NCBI RefSeq assembly: GCF_013260645.1
Contig: NZ_CP053921.1
Location: 1 to 64,000 of the forward strand
Reading direction: 5' to 3'
DNA from: Erythrobacter mangrovi
GTDB taxonomy: Bacteria > Pseudomonadota > Alphaproteobacteria > Sphingomonadales > Sphingomonadaceae
DNA length: 64,000 nucleotides
The notes beneath the pieces were generated by a model. That model had not been told where the DNA came from, did not search any database, and saw nothing but the letters and a program-made list of their open reading frames with translations. Position numbers and translations under genes: made by a program. Position 1 is the first letter of the stretch, and every line of letters starts with the position of its first letter. Of the stretch, positions 44,323 to 52,654 are shown piece by piece.

Positions 44323-44391
44323 TTCGGCTGCCGGTGGTTATCCCGGCTGGGACCGTCCCGTTTGGACGATCCCGTTATCGGAGCGTCCTGA

Positions 44392-44661
44392 CTATTCGGC
44401 GGCTTCTGCCATCATGTCTACCGACACGAACTTGCGACCGAGCTTGCCCTTGTGGAATCGGACAATACCGTCGGTCAGCGCGAACAGGGTGTGGTCCTTG
44501 CCCATGCCCACATTGGTGCCCGGGTAGAACTTGGTGCCGCGCTGGCGCACGATAATATTGCCGGCGACCACGTCCTGGCTGCCGAACTTCTTCACGCCAA
44601 GGCGACGACCGGCCGAATCACGACCGTTACGCGATGAACCGCCTGCTTTCTTATGTGCCAT
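44392..44661 (-). CDS. rpmA: 50S ribosomal protein L27
   Basis: An 89-residue protein of normal length. [23 protein letters not shown] and [13 protein letters not shown] are textbook L27; its N-terminal tail reaches the peptidyl-transferase centre. Begins 12 bases after rplU, in the universal rplU-rpmA order. Confidence 0.98.
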   Translation of the reverse strand: MAHKKAGGSSRNGRDSAGRRLGVKKFGSQDVVAGNIIVRQRGTKFYPGTNVGMGKDHTLFALTDGIVRFHKGKLGRKFVSVDMMAEAAE

Positions 44662-44673
44662 GGTCGGGTCTCC

Positions 44674-45099
44674 TTACTTCGCTTCGGTCTTCTTGGCGGC
44701 GGCCTTCTTGGGCGCAGCCTTCTTGGCGGGAGCCTTCTTCTCGGCAGCTTCGGCCTTCGGAGCGGCTTCCTTCTTCGGCGCCGCAGCCTTCTTGGCCGCG
44801 CCGGTGCCGACGTCGGTGATGCGCAGCAGGGTCATCTGCTGACGATGACCGTTGCGACGGCGATAGTTGTGCCGACGGCGCTTCTTGAAGACGATCACCT
44901 TCTCGCTCTTCGCCTGCGCGATGATCTCCGCCGAAACGGTGACCTTGGCGGCGTCGGCGAGCGAATCGCCTTCACCGGCGAGCAGGACGTCGCCCAGCGT
45001 GATGGTGTCGCCGGCTTCGCCAGCCAGCTTCTCAACCGCGATCTTGTCTCCGGCGGCAACCCGGTACTGCTTGCCGCCCGTGCGCACTACAGCGAACAT
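44674..45099 (-). CDS. rplU: 50S ribosomal protein L21 with Lys/Ala-rich tail
   Basis: A 141-residue protein. The L21 core is residues 1-103 ([34 protein letters not shown]). A further about 38 residues follow, made of [12 protein letters not shown] repeats resembling histone H1 tails. L21 binds 23S rRNA. The tail is typical of some alphaproteobacteria. A sigma70-like promoter lies 95-125 bases upstream. Confidence 0.97.
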   Translation of the reverse strand: MFAVVRTGGKQYRVAAGDKIAVEKLAGEAGDTITLGDVLLAGEGDSLADAAKVTVSAEIIAQAKSEKVIVFKKRRRHNYRRRNGHRQQMTLLRITDVGTGAAKKAAAPKKEAAPKAEAAEKKAPAKKAAPKKAAAKKTEAK

Positions 45100-45194
45100 G
45101 GTGCTTGTCTCTCAATCAATTAGCTTTGCCGCGACCTTGCGAATACACGGCACACCCGTCGAGCCGCCCTTGGGCAGCCCCGGAAAGAAGCGTG

Positions 45195-45223
45195 CCGTTA
45201 GGGGAAACGGCCCGCCAAGTCAA
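45195..45223 (-). promoter_or_regulatory. promoter of rplU-rpmA
   Basis: Minus strand: TTGACT (45223-45218), 17-bp spacer, TAACGG (45200-45195), about 95 bases before the rplU ATG. No L21-leader RNA structure was recognised. Confidence 0.55.
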
Positions 45224-45282
45224 CGGCTCGCATGAGGATTTTTGGTTCCTCGCTGGCGCGTCTCGATGCGCGTGCTATGGCG

Positions 45283-45807
45283 ATGCCGATGATCGACCGC
45301 AAGACATTCCTTATCCCACTCGCCCTCGTCGCTCTGGCTGGATGTGCTGGCACTGGCACAGGCAAATATCCCTCCCTCGCCATCCGCGATATCGAGCGCG
45401 TCCAGGGGACCTTCGAACCGGTTGCGACTGAGCAGCTCGACGTCCCGCGGGTCGAGGTCACATACTCCGGCAGCCTGCAGGAACGGCTCAGCGCATTGGT
45501 CGGGCAGGCAGAAGAGGCGCATCGCGTCTTCACGGCTGCGGTTCCCGAGGCAGAACAGCGGGCAAGCGCCGCCAACGATGCGGAAATCGGCAGCGAGGCC
45601 TGGGCGAGCGCACAGGTGGCTCTGGCCGGTCTTGATTCGGCCCGCAGCGAAGTCGCGGCGGCACTGGGCGATCTCGACATCCTGCATGCGGCGGGCGCGG
45701 TCCAGGCCGAGGACGTCAGCGCGATCGATGCCGCACGCGGCAAGGTCATTGCGCTGGTGAACATCGAAGACGCAACGCTCGAACGCTTGCGCGACCGCGT
45801 TCGCTGA
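45283..45807 (+). CDS. putative lipoprotein, helical
   Basis: A 174-residue protein. Lipobox LALVALAGC (C21), then a mostly helical, Ala/Glu-rich mature part (SLQERLSALVGQAEEAHRVF...AAALGDLDILHAAG) likely to form a coiled coil. No family is recognised. ATGs at 45277, 45283 and 45289 are all possible and none has a clear ribosome site; the open frame to 45232 gives an implausible leader. Confidence 0.7.
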   Translation: MPMIDRKTFLIPLALVALAGCAGTGTGKYPSLAIRDIERVQGTFEPVATEQLDVPRVEVTYSGSLQERLSALVGQAEEAHRVFTAAVPEAEQRASAANDAEIGSEAWASAQVALAGLDSARSEVAAALGDLDILHAAGAVQAEDVSAIDAARGKVIALVNIEDATLERLRDRVR

Positions 45808-45820
45808 CCCGAATAAGGTA

Positions 45821-45850
45821 AGCGCGGGACCGGTTGCCCGACCCCGCGCT
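45821..45850. terminator. hairpin between convergent genes
   Basis: AGCGCGGG and CCCGCGCT pair around a 14-base loop, 14 bases after the lipoprotein stop and 27 before the end of the opposing gene. The stem is strong but the loop is long and lacks a U-run. Confidence 0.5.
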
Positions 45851-45876
45851 AGGTGCCGTGTCTTGTCCGGGCTACG

Positions 45877-46308
45877 TCAGCCCATCACGCTCCCCACGAT
45901 CGTGACGGCGGTGACGCCCCAGACGAAGACCAGCACCGGGAGGATCAGTACCTGCACCGCTGCATCCCTTGCGGCCACGCGACCTGTCGCAGTGGCAATA
46001 CCGTTGCGAACCAGCGCGCCCCAGCTTTTTGGCGCCTTCTGACTGGCCTCCGGCGCAAGGCGCGCCCAGATTACCGGCAGCGCAAACCCGGCAAGGATCG
46101 AGAAGGCGAAGATCACCATGGGCAGGATCAGCCCGGGCGTCGAAAGGCCCGCGGCCATCACGGCCAGGAAACCAAGATAGAGACCTACGGTCGCGAAGTA
46201 GAAACCCTTGGGCAGTTCGAAGCTGCGATCCACTGTGGTGCGCGGGGCAAGCTGGTCATGAACAAAGGCCTGCTCGGCAACCAGCGTACGGGGGAGATTC
46301 TTCGACAT
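45877..46308 (-). CDS. small membrane protein of unknown function
   Basis: A 143-residue protein. After a soluble N-terminus (SKNLPRTLVAEQAFVHDQL), two close helices (YFATVGLYLGFLAVMAAG and LILPMVIFAFSILAGFALP), a loop and a final helix (VLILPVLVFVWGVTAVTIV). No family recognised. AAGGAG precedes ATG 46308. Confidence 0.72.
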   Translation of the reverse strand: MSKNLPRTLVAEQAFVHDQLAPRTTVDRSFELPKGFYFATVGLYLGFLAVMAAGLSTPGLILPMVIFAFSILAGFALPVIWARLAPEASQKAPKSWGALVRNGIATATGRVAARDAAVQVLILPVLVFVWGVTAVTIVGSVMG

Positions 46309-46386
46309 GCGGTATGCTCCTTGTTGCAGGAGCATTTGTGCCAAGTCGGGCAAATGCCGTCCTTGATCGAAATCAAGGTGCTGAAA

Positions 46387-46857
46387 TCAGGCCCAACGGG
46401 CGCGATCGTCGTGGTCCACGGCCCTCGGTTCGATCCAGTGCCAACCATCGGCGCGCTTCTCGCGCTTCCATAGCCAGCTGGCGCTCTTGAGGTGGTCCAT
46501 CAGGAACTCGGCCGCGGCAAAGGCATCACGCCGGTGCCGGGCTGCGGTGGCGACCAGCACGATGGGATCGCCGGGAACCATCACACCAATTCGATGCCAG
46601 GCAAGCACGCCAGTCAGGGCGAAGCGATCGAGCGCCTGCTGCGCAAGCGATTCGATCCCCGGAAGAGTCAGGGGCTCGTAATGCGTCAGTTCAAGCGCCT
46701 CGACCGTCTCGTCAGGCCGGACATTGCCGAGGAAGGACACCAAAGCCCCTGCCCCGGAATATGCGGCACCGAACGCGGCCAAGGCTTCGCTCGCCGGAAG
46801 GCCTTGCTCGAACAGGCGCGCGTCGAGCGGTTCCGAGAGCAGAATCTCAGCCACCAC
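46387..46857 (-). CDS. moaE: molybdopterin synthase catalytic subunit
   Basis: A 156-residue protein that uses the MoaD thiocarboxylate to sulfurate precursor Z in molybdenum-cofactor synthesis. ALVSFLGNVRPD, LTHYEPL, HRIGVMVPGD and the lysine-bearing SASWLWKREKRADG active site are all present. GTG start inside the end of moaD (11-base overlap). Confidence 0.95.
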   Translation of the reverse strand: MVAEILLSEPLDARLFEQGLPASEALAAFGAAYSGAGALVSFLGNVRPDETVEALELTHYEPLTLPGIESLAQQALDRFALTGVLAWHRIGVMVPGDPIVLVATAARHRRDAFAAAEFLMDHLKSASWLWKREKRADGWHWIEPRAVDHDDRARWA

Positions 46858-47089
46858 TCACCGGGGGCAGCAACGCAACCTCGTCGCCATCCTGCGCCGC
46901 GAGCGCGGTCTTGTCCGCCAGCACGCGGCCGCCGCAAGCGACATTGACCCGCGCCTCGCCGAGCTGTGCCGCCACTGCCGGTCCGACCACTGCCAACAGC
47001 CCCGCCCAATCAAGCGGCGCTTCGACCAGCATCTCTGGCGCGTCGGCCAGATCACGCAATGGGCCGAGAAACAGGATGCGGACGCTCAT
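46847..47089 (-). CDS. moaD: molybdopterin synthase sulfur-carrier subunit
   Basis: An 80-residue ubiquitin-like protein. VRILFLGPLRDLADAPE opens it and DEVALLPPVSGG ends it with the obligatory Gly-Gly that becomes the thiocarboxylate. Overlaps moaE and follows the Rossmann-like gene by three bases. Confidence 0.95.
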   Translation of the reverse strand: MSVRILFLGPLRDLADAPEMLVEAPLDWAGLLAVVGPAVAAQLGEARVNVACGGRVLADKTALAAQDGDEVALLPPVSGG

Positions 47090-47092
47090 GAC

Positions 47093-47392
47093 TCAGATCT
47101 CCAGGTACTGACCGGTAATTCCCGGTGCTCCGGCGAGATAGGCTTCGCTCGCTTCGATACCAGCCCCCTCGCCCGCCACCATGTTGACGCGCAGTGGAGA
47201 GTGCTTGCGCGCAAGGCCCGCGACGATCGACAACCGCCATTCACGATGCGTGTGATCGGCCCGGGCGACGACTATCATCACGTCCTGGCCTTGCTCGAGC
47301 GTGTCCTCGACATGGGCGAGCCAATGCTGGTGGAAGACGCCGGCGGCGGCCAGCGCCTCATCGGGCAGGCCATCCACCTCGATCCGCTTCAT
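47093..47392 (-). CDS. small Rossmann-fold-like protein
   Basis: A 99-residue protein. The C-terminal half (LARKHSPLRVNMVAGEGAG...AYLAGAPGITGQYLEI) reads like the end of a short-chain dehydrogenase, and the first half has a lone strand QDVMIVVARAD. There is no dinucleotide-binding glycine motif or SDR catalytic YxxxK. Possibly an SDR-derived structural protein. Its ATG overlaps the folB stop by four bases, and moaD follows at once, so it belongs to this cofactor operon. Confidence 0.7.
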   Translation of the reverse strand: MKRIEVDGLPDEALAAAGVFHQHWLAHVEDTLEQGQDVMIVVARADHTHREWRLSIVAGLARKHSPLRVNMVAGEGAGIEASEAYLAGAPGITGQYLEI

Positions 47393-47763
47393 TCGCGCCG
47401 CTCGCGATGAAGGGTGATGCCGATCTTTTCGCCCGCCTCGGCGATCGCCAGCTTGACGATCTTGACCGTCACCGCCTCGACCCGCTTGTCTTGCAGGAAC
47501 AGCGTCTCGCAAACATGGTCGGCGACCGCCTCGATCAGCTTGAAGTGCACACCCTCTGGCAGGGCTTCCGAGGCAGCGAACTTGAGATCCATGTAGTTCT
47601 TGGAATGATCAAGCGAGGTGTCAGGCTCGTAGCGGTGCAGCGGCTTCAAACGCGCGGTGATGGTGAAACGCAGCGGCTGCGGGCGGCCGGTTTCTTCCGA
47701 ATAGATGCCGGTTAGCACGTCGTGCTCGAAATCGGCCACTTCGAGGATCAGCGAATCATTCAT
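47389..47763 (-). CDS. folB: dihydroneopterin aldolase-family protein
   Basis: A 124-residue T-fold protein. GIYSEETGRPQPLRFTITARL, DHSKNYMDLKFAASEA and FKLIEAVADHVCETLF follow the FolB pattern, including the pterin-binding Glu. It converts dihydroneopterin to hydroxymethyldihydropterin for folate. It lies in one run with the methyltransferase upstream and the Rossmann-like gene downstream. Confidence 0.88.
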   Translation of the reverse strand: MNDSLILEVADFEHDVLTGIYSEETGRPQPLRFTITARLKPLHRYEPDTSLDHSKNYMDLKFAASEALPEGVHFKLIEAVADHVCETLFLQDKRVEAVTVKIVKLAIAEAGEKIGITLHRERRE

Positions 47764-47772
47764 TGCGTCGCC

Positions 47773-48663
47773 CTAGCCCGGATTGGACCAACGCGCGAAG
47801 ATCGCGGTGGGAAGCAGGCGGCCCGAACCGTCCTCCTGCACCGCGAGGTCGCCATGTTCGATGGTGCCGGGTAACGCTTCGAACACCTCTTCCAGCAGGC
47901 CAGCAAGCGCGAGGCTGCTCATGCGCACGGCATAAACCGTGAGGAACAGGAACCTGCTGTTAGCGCCGAGCAGTTTGCGGCAATCGCCGATTAAACCGGA
48001 GAGCCCTTCTTCCAGACGCCATACCTCGCCATCGGGGCCACGACCGAACTTGGGCGGGTCGAGGATGATCCCGTCATAGCGCCGTTCCCGCCGAACCTCG
48101 CGCGCGGTGAACTTGACCGCGTCGTCGACCAGCCAGCGGATCGGGCGATCGGCCAGCCCCGCCAGCGCAGCGTTCTCGCGCGCCTGGGCAACCGATTTCT
48201 TGCTCGCATCGACATGGGTCACGCGGCCAAAGCGGCTCAGCGCTTGCGTGCCGACACCAGTATAGCCGAACAGATTCATCGTTTCGGCAGTATCAAGGCC
48301 TGCAAGCTGCTCGCCCATCCAGCTCCACACAGGGGCCATGTCGGGAAAGAAACCAAGGTGACGGAACGGTGTGCATTGCGCGGTGAAGCGCGCCTCCTCT
48401 CCCCAACCCAGTTCCCAGCCATCGCGCGGAACCTGCTTGGAGAACTGCCAGCGTCCGCCACCATCTTCGTCGCTGCCCGGGACGAACTCGCCATGCGCAT
48501 CCCAATCGGCAAGCCGCGGAGTCCACATGGCCTGCGGTTCGGGGCGGATGAAGCGATAGGGACCATATTCCTCGAATTTGCGGCCATGCCCACTGTCGAG
48601 CAGGCGATAGGCATCCCAGCCCTCGCCCACCATCAGCACGGGATTGCGGACCAGCTCAGCCAT
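47773..48663 (-). CDS. RlmI/RlmK-like SAM methyltransferase
   Basis: A 296-residue protein. Motif I NLFGYTGVGTQALSRFG and motif IV IILDPPKFGRG (DPPK) mark the 23S rRNA m5C/m2G methyltransferase family. The PUA domain found in RlmI is absent; the N-terminal about 120 residues (YRLLDSGHGRKFEEYGPY) belong to the same subfamily. The target is unknown. The ATG overlaps the thrC stop by one base. Confidence 0.87.
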   Translation of the reverse strand: MAELVRNPVLMVGEGWDAYRLLDSGHGRKFEEYGPYRFIRPEPQAMWTPRLADWDAHGEFVPGSDEDGGGRWQFSKQVPRDGWELGWGEEARFTAQCTPFRHLGFFPDMAPVWSWMGEQLAGLDTAETMNLFGYTGVGTQALSRFGRVTHVDASKKSVAQARENAALAGLADRPIRWLVDDAVKFTAREVRRERRYDGIILDPPKFGRGPDGEVWRLEEGLSGLIGDCRKLLGANSRFLFLTVYAVRMSSLALAGLLEEVFEALPGTIEHGDLAVQEDGSGRLLPTAIFARWSNPG

Positions 48664-50054
48664 CAGGACGCGTTGGCGACGATATGGTCGCGTACCGCTT
48701 CATATGTCCCCGGCAGCTCGACATAGGCCTCTTCGCGCGCGAACAGGTCGCCAACACGCGTCGGAAGCGACGGACGCATGCCAGTGGCGCGTTCCACTGC
48801 ATCGCTGAACTTTGCCGGATGCGCGGTTGCGAGCGTCACCATCGCGCTACCCTGCACCTGCGCGGCATGGCGCGCAGCGTAGAGACCGATGGCGGTATGC
48901 GGATCGATCACCTCGCCGCACTGCTCATAGGCCCAGCGCATCGATTGAGCGGTATCGTTTTCGTCCGCCCTGACGCTGGTGAACAGGTCGCTCGCACCCA
49001 TACGCTGTGCATTGGTCAGGTTCATGGCCTTGGACGCCTCAAACCCGCGCATTTGCTCTGCCAGCGCTGCGCCATCGCGGCCGCCGACGTCGAACAACAG
49101 TCGCTCGAAGTTCGAGCTGACCTGGATATCCATGCTCGGTGCGGTGGTGGGCGTTACCGACCCGGTCGAGTAATCGCCCTGCGACAGCGCGCGGTGCAGG
49201 ATGTCGTTGACGTTGGTTGCGACCACCAACTGTTCGATAGGCAATCCCATCTGGGCGGCCACATAGCCTGCAAAGACATCGCCGAAATTGCCGGTCGGTA
49301 CACTGAAGGCGACCTTGCGCTCAGGCCCACCCAGCTGCAGCGACGCTGCAAAGTAATAGACCACCTGCGCCATCAACCGTGCCCAGTTGATCGAATTGAC
49401 CGCGCCGATGCGATGCTTGGTCGTCACGCTCTCGTCGGCGAAGATGCGCTTCACCATCGCCTGCGCGTCGTCGAAGCTGCCCTCGATGGCGATATTGTGG
49501 ACGTTGGGTGCGCGCACCGTGGTCATCTGGCGCCGTTGGACGTCGCTGACCCGGCCCTTGGGGTGAAGCATGAAGATTTCGACCCGGTCGAGGCCGGCCA
49601 CCGCGTCGATCGCAGCGCTGCCCGTATCTCCGCTGGTCGCGCCGACGATGGTCAGCGTTCCGCCTTCGCGCCCAAGGAACTCCTCGAATAGCAGGCCCAA
49701 CAGTTGCAGGGCCACGTCCTTGAAGGCGAGCGTCGGGCCGTGGAACAGTTCGAGCAACCATTGCTGTTCGTCGAGCTGCACGAGCGGCGTCACCGCCTTG
49801 TGCGCGAACCGGCCATAGGCCTGCGTCGTCAGTTCGAGCAGGCGTTCTGGGGTTAGGCAATCACCCACGAAGGGCTGCATCACGCGCGCGGCCAGTTCGG
49901 CGTATGGCAAGCCACGCATCGCAGCGATTTCATCCTGCGAAGATCGCGGCCAGCTCGCGGGCACATACAGCCCGCCATCGGAAGCGAGGCCAGCCAGCGT
50001 GACGCCGGCAAAATCGAGCGAAGGCGCGGAGCCGCGGGTTGAGACGTATTGCAT
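48663..50054 (-). CDS. thrC: threonine synthase
   Basis: A 463-residue PLP enzyme making threonine from phosphohomoserine. MQYVSTRGSAPSLDFAGV opens the long (yeast/gamma-type) form, the PLP lysine is in PTLAFKDVAL, and TSGDTGSAAI binds the phosphate. It is at the tail of the oxidase-assembly run (SURF1 50 bases upstream), an arrangement I associate with Sphingomonadales genomes. Confidence 0.96.
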   Translation of the reverse strand: MQYVSTRGSAPSLDFAGVTLAGLASDGGLYVPASWPRSSQDEIAAMRGLPYAELAARVMQPFVGDCLTPERLLELTTQAYGRFAHKAVTPLVQLDEQQWLLELFHGPTLAFKDVALQLLGLLFEEFLGREGGTLTIVGATSGDTGSAAIDAVAGLDRVEIFMLHPKGRVSDVQRRQMTTVRAPNVHNIAIEGSFDDAQAMVKRIFADESVTTKHRIGAVNSINWARLMAQVVYYFAASLQLGGPERKVAFSVPTGNFGDVFAGYVAAQMGLPIEQLVVATNVNDILHRALSQGDYSTGSVTPTTAPSMDIQVSSNFERLLFDVGGRDGAALAEQMRGFEASKAMNLTNAQRMGASDLFTSVRADENDTAQSMRWAYEQCGEVIDPHTAIGLYAARHAAQVQGSAMVTLATAHPAKFSDAVERATGMRPSLPTRVGDLFAREEAYVELPGTYEAVRDHIVANAS

Positions 50055-50104
50055 CGTGCGAAGCGGTTAGCGTTGCGTGGAAGAGCGGGCAAGCAAGGGG
50101 CGCT

Positions 50105-50686
50105 TTATTCGCCCTTAGCCTCCCTGCCGCGCCGGCGCAGGGCGAGCATATAGATCACCAGTGCAGTCAGGGCGAAGAAGAACCACTGCCCCGCGTAAGC
50201 GAGGTGATTGTTGGGAAGATCCTTCGGGTCTGGCGGGGCCATGGGAGCGAGGCCCGCCACCGGCGGTGAAGCCACGAGGCGCACGCCCTTGCCTGCCGCA
50301 CCGATGAAGCCGGCCACTTCGCCACCGCTCCAGGCAACCGGTCGGGGATTGGCGGAAAGGCCCAGCGCGATCTCCGCCGTACCGCCACCATCGAGTTCAC
50401 AGGTCACGACCTGTGCCAACCCACCCGCGCCAGCGACATCGCGGCCCGAAGTCGTCCGGCTTGCGATAACCCGATCGCAGGTCACGCGGCTATGGCGATA
50501 GAGCGCTTCGGCATAGTCATCCGGTGACCGGGGAAACGGGACCTCCGAGGATAGCTCCTGCACGCGCTCGTAGCGCGCGATCATAGCTTCCTTCTCGTCC
50601 TTGCGGGCGAGCTGCCAGAACCCGAGCGCGATCATGGTGGCAATGGCTGCGGCGACAATGATGGTGGGGATCACCGGGAAACGCAT
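50105..50686 (-). CDS. SURF1-family cytochrome oxidase assembly protein
   Basis: A 193-residue protein with two terminal membrane helices (PTIIVAAAIATMIALGFWQLAR and WFFFALTALVIYMLALRRRG) and a periplasmic domain between. FWQLARKDEKEAMI is the family signature. It helps insert haem a into subunit I. It is shorter than mitochondrial SURF1, normal for bacteria. It abuts the DUF983 gene (stop and start adjacent). Confidence 0.92.
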   Translation of the reverse strand: MRFPVIPTIIVAAAIATMIALGFWQLARKDEKEAMIARYERVQELSSEVPFPRSPDDYAEALYRHSRVTCDRVIASRTTSGRDVAGAGGLAQVVTCELDGGGTAEIALGLSANPRPVAWSGGEVAGFIGAAGKGVRLVASPPVAGLAPMAPPDPKDLPNNHLAYAGQWFFFALTALVIYMLALRRRGREAKGE

Positions 50687-51076
50687 CTAAAGGTCTTTCG
50701 TACCCGCCTCGCGGGCATCGTTGCGGTATTCGCTGGCGAGCAGGAATGCCTTGGTGGTGCGCAATCCACCGATCACCAGCGCCAGCGTCAATGGTACCCA
50801 CAGCAAGACGTGAACCCACCAAGGCGGTTCGATCGACAGCTGCAACCAGATGGCGAGGCCGACGGTGATCGCACCCACCGCAAGAGTGACAAGCGCCGCA
50901 GGACCATCGCCCACATTGAAGCGCGAGAGATCGAGGCCGCAGGCATTGCACTTGCCAGCAAAGGCCAACCAACCATCGAACAGGCTGCGTTCGCCGCAGC
51001 GGGGACACAAACCGAGAAGGGCAGCCTCGGCCAAGCCGGGCTGCCCTTCGCGTGTTTCGGGATTGTCCGAAGCCAT
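50687..51076 (-). CDS. DUF983 zinc-ribbon membrane protein
   Basis: A 129-residue protein. Two CxxC pairs (LCPRCGERSLFDG and KCNACGLDL) form a zinc ribbon, followed by two helices (ALVTLAVGAITVGLAIWL and VHVLLWVPLTLALVIGG). The function is unsettled, but it regularly lies between ctaE and SURF1. Start ATG 51076 overlaps the ctaE stop by one base. Confidence 0.9.
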   Translation of the reverse strand: MASDNPETREGQPGLAEAALLGLCPRCGERSLFDGWLAFAGKCNACGLDLSRFNVGDGPAALVTLAVGAITVGLAIWLQLSIEPPWWVHVLLWVPLTLALVIGGLRTTKAFLLASEYRNDAREAGTKDL

Positions 51077-51897
51077 CAGTGGATGGGAGCGCCCCAGCCA
51101 CCCCAGACGTAGACGACGACGAAGAGGAACAGCCACACGACGTCGACGAAGTGCCAGTACCATGCAGCCGCTTCGAAACCGAAGTGCTGGCGCGGGGTGA
51201 AGTGGCCCTTGTAAGCGCGCACCAGGCAGACGATCAGGAAGATCGTGCCGACCAGAACGTGGAAGCCGTGGAAGCCGGTCGCCATGTAGAAGGCCGAGCT
51301 GTAGGTGTTGCCACCGAAGCCGAACGGCGCGTGGGCATATTCATAGGCCTGAATGCTGGTGAAGAGCACACCGAGGATTACGGTGAGCCAGAGGCCCTTT
51401 TTCAGCCCCTCGCGATCGCCGTGGATCAGCGAATGGTGCGCCCAGGTCACGGTGGTGCCCGAGCACAGCAGGATCAGCGTGTTCAGCAACGGCAGCGAGA
51501 ACGGATCCATCACCGCTTCGATCGCCTTGGGCGGGAACTGCCCGCCGACCACCTCTGAAATCGTCGAGGGGAACAGCGCGAAGTCGAACCAGCTCCAGAA
51601 CCAGCCGACGAAGAACATCACTTCCGAGGCGATGAACAGGATCATGCCGTAGCGCAGGTGCAGCTGCACCACCGGGGTGTGATCGCCCCGCTGCGCTTCC
51701 TTCACGATGTTCGAGAACCAGCTGAAGAAGGTTGCGATCAGGCCGATGACACCGGCACCGAGTACGAGGCCAGCATTGGCCATCTCGTGCATGTACAGCA
51801 CCATGCCGCTGGTAAAGGTGAGCGCCGATATCGAGCCGATCAGCGGCCAGATATCAGGTTCGAGGATGTGATAGTCGTGATTGACCTTGCCAGCCAT
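51076..51897 (-). CDS. ctaE: cytochrome c oxidase subunit III
   Basis: A 273-residue, seven-helix subunit of the aa3 oxidase. HDYHILEPDIWPLIGS, FWSWFDFALFP and GFHGFHVLVGTIFL with FEAAAWYWHFVDVVWLFLF are highly conserved. It supports proton uptake and stabilises subunit I. Full length. Confidence 0.97.
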   Translation of the reverse strand: MAGKVNHDYHILEPDIWPLIGSISALTFTSGMVLYMHEMANAGLVLGAGVIGLIATFFSWFSNIVKEAQRGDHTPVVQLHLRYGMILFIASEVMFFVGWFWSWFDFALFPSTISEVVGGQFPPKAIEAVMDPFSLPLLNTLILLCSGTTVTWAHHSLIHGDREGLKKGLWLTVILGVLFTSIQAYEYAHAPFGFGGNTYSSAFYMATGFHGFHVLVGTIFLIVCLVRAYKGHFTPRQHFGFEAAAWYWHFVDVVWLFLFVVVYVWGGWGAPIH

Positions 51898-51963
51898 GTG
51901 TCTCGCGTCCTGTTACTCGCTTTGCGGGTGCCCTTAATGCGCCATTGCGCGCGGGTCCAGAGC

Positions 51964-52527
51964 CTACTCTGCAGATTCCTTCGAACGGTGGAAAGTATAG
52001 GAAAGGGTGATCTGCTCGACCCCCTTCATGTTGGGATCGTCGAGCGCTGCCGGATCGACGAAGTAGAGCACGGGCATGCGCACTTCCTCGCCCGGCTCCA
52101 GCGTCTGTTCGGTGAAGCAGAAGCACTGGATCTTGTTGAAATAGCGCCCAGCTTGCTCGGGCTCGACATTGAACGTCGCGGTACCGGTGATCCGTTCGTT
52201 CGAATTGTTCCTGGCGAGATAGATCGCCATGTCGCGCTGGCCGATCACCACGGTATCGGTGGCTTGCTCTGGACGGAAGTTCCAGGGCACGTCGCTCGCA
52301 GTATTACCGTCGAAACGGATCGAGATCATCTGCCCCGTGCTGGCCTGGGCAGCGCTGGCCGCATCGGACGCGCTGGCGCGCTGGGTTGTCCCACCGAAAC
52401 CGGTCACCTGGCAGAACAGCTGGTAAAGCGGCACCGCCGCAAAGCCGAGGCCGAGCATGGCCAAAGCTCCGGTAGCAGCGAGGAGCGCGGTACGTGTCTT
52501 GCGGGTTTCAAGCGTTACAGCAGTCAT
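51964..52527 (-). CDS. ctaG: Cox11/CtaG copper chaperone
   Basis: A 187-residue single-pass protein delivering Cu to the CuB site of subunit I. One helix near 12-33 (LLAATGALAMLGLGFAAVPLY), then an Ig-like domain with Cys in LFCQVTGFGG and the copper motif IQCFCFTEQ. ATG 52527. Follows the CoxF-like ORF closely and precedes ctaE by 66 bases. Confidence 0.95.
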   Translation of the reverse strand: MTAVTLETRKTRTALLAATGALAMLGLGFAAVPLYQLFCQVTGFGGTTQRASASDAASAAQASTGQMISIRFDGNTASDVPWNFRPEQATDTVVIGQRDMAIYLARNNSNERITGTATFNVEPEQAGRYFNKIQCFCFTEQTLEPGEEVRMPVLYFVDPAALDDPNMKGVEQITLSYTFHRSKESAE

Positions 52528-52534
52528 CGGTCCA

Positions 52535-52654
52535 TCACATCCGCACAATGGTAATCGCGTAGAAGAGCAGCGCCATGAACAGCAGGATGCCGCCGAACAC
52601 GAGATTGCGGCTTTTCTGGCGGCGGCGGAACTCGGCTTCTTCTTCGGGGGTCAT
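52535..52654 (-). CDS. CoxF-like 39-residue membrane peptide
   Basis: Too short for routine ORF calling. It reads [19 protein letters not shown] followed by one hydrophobic helix [20 protein letters not shown] 52654 overlaps the ctaB stop (ATGA), and its stop is seven bases before ctaG. A small protein of this shape is found at this place in alphaproteobacterial oxidase clusters (coxF / CoxF-like). Confidence 0.8.
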   Translation of the reverse strand: MTPEEEAEFRRRQKSRNLVFGGILLFMALLFYAITIVRM

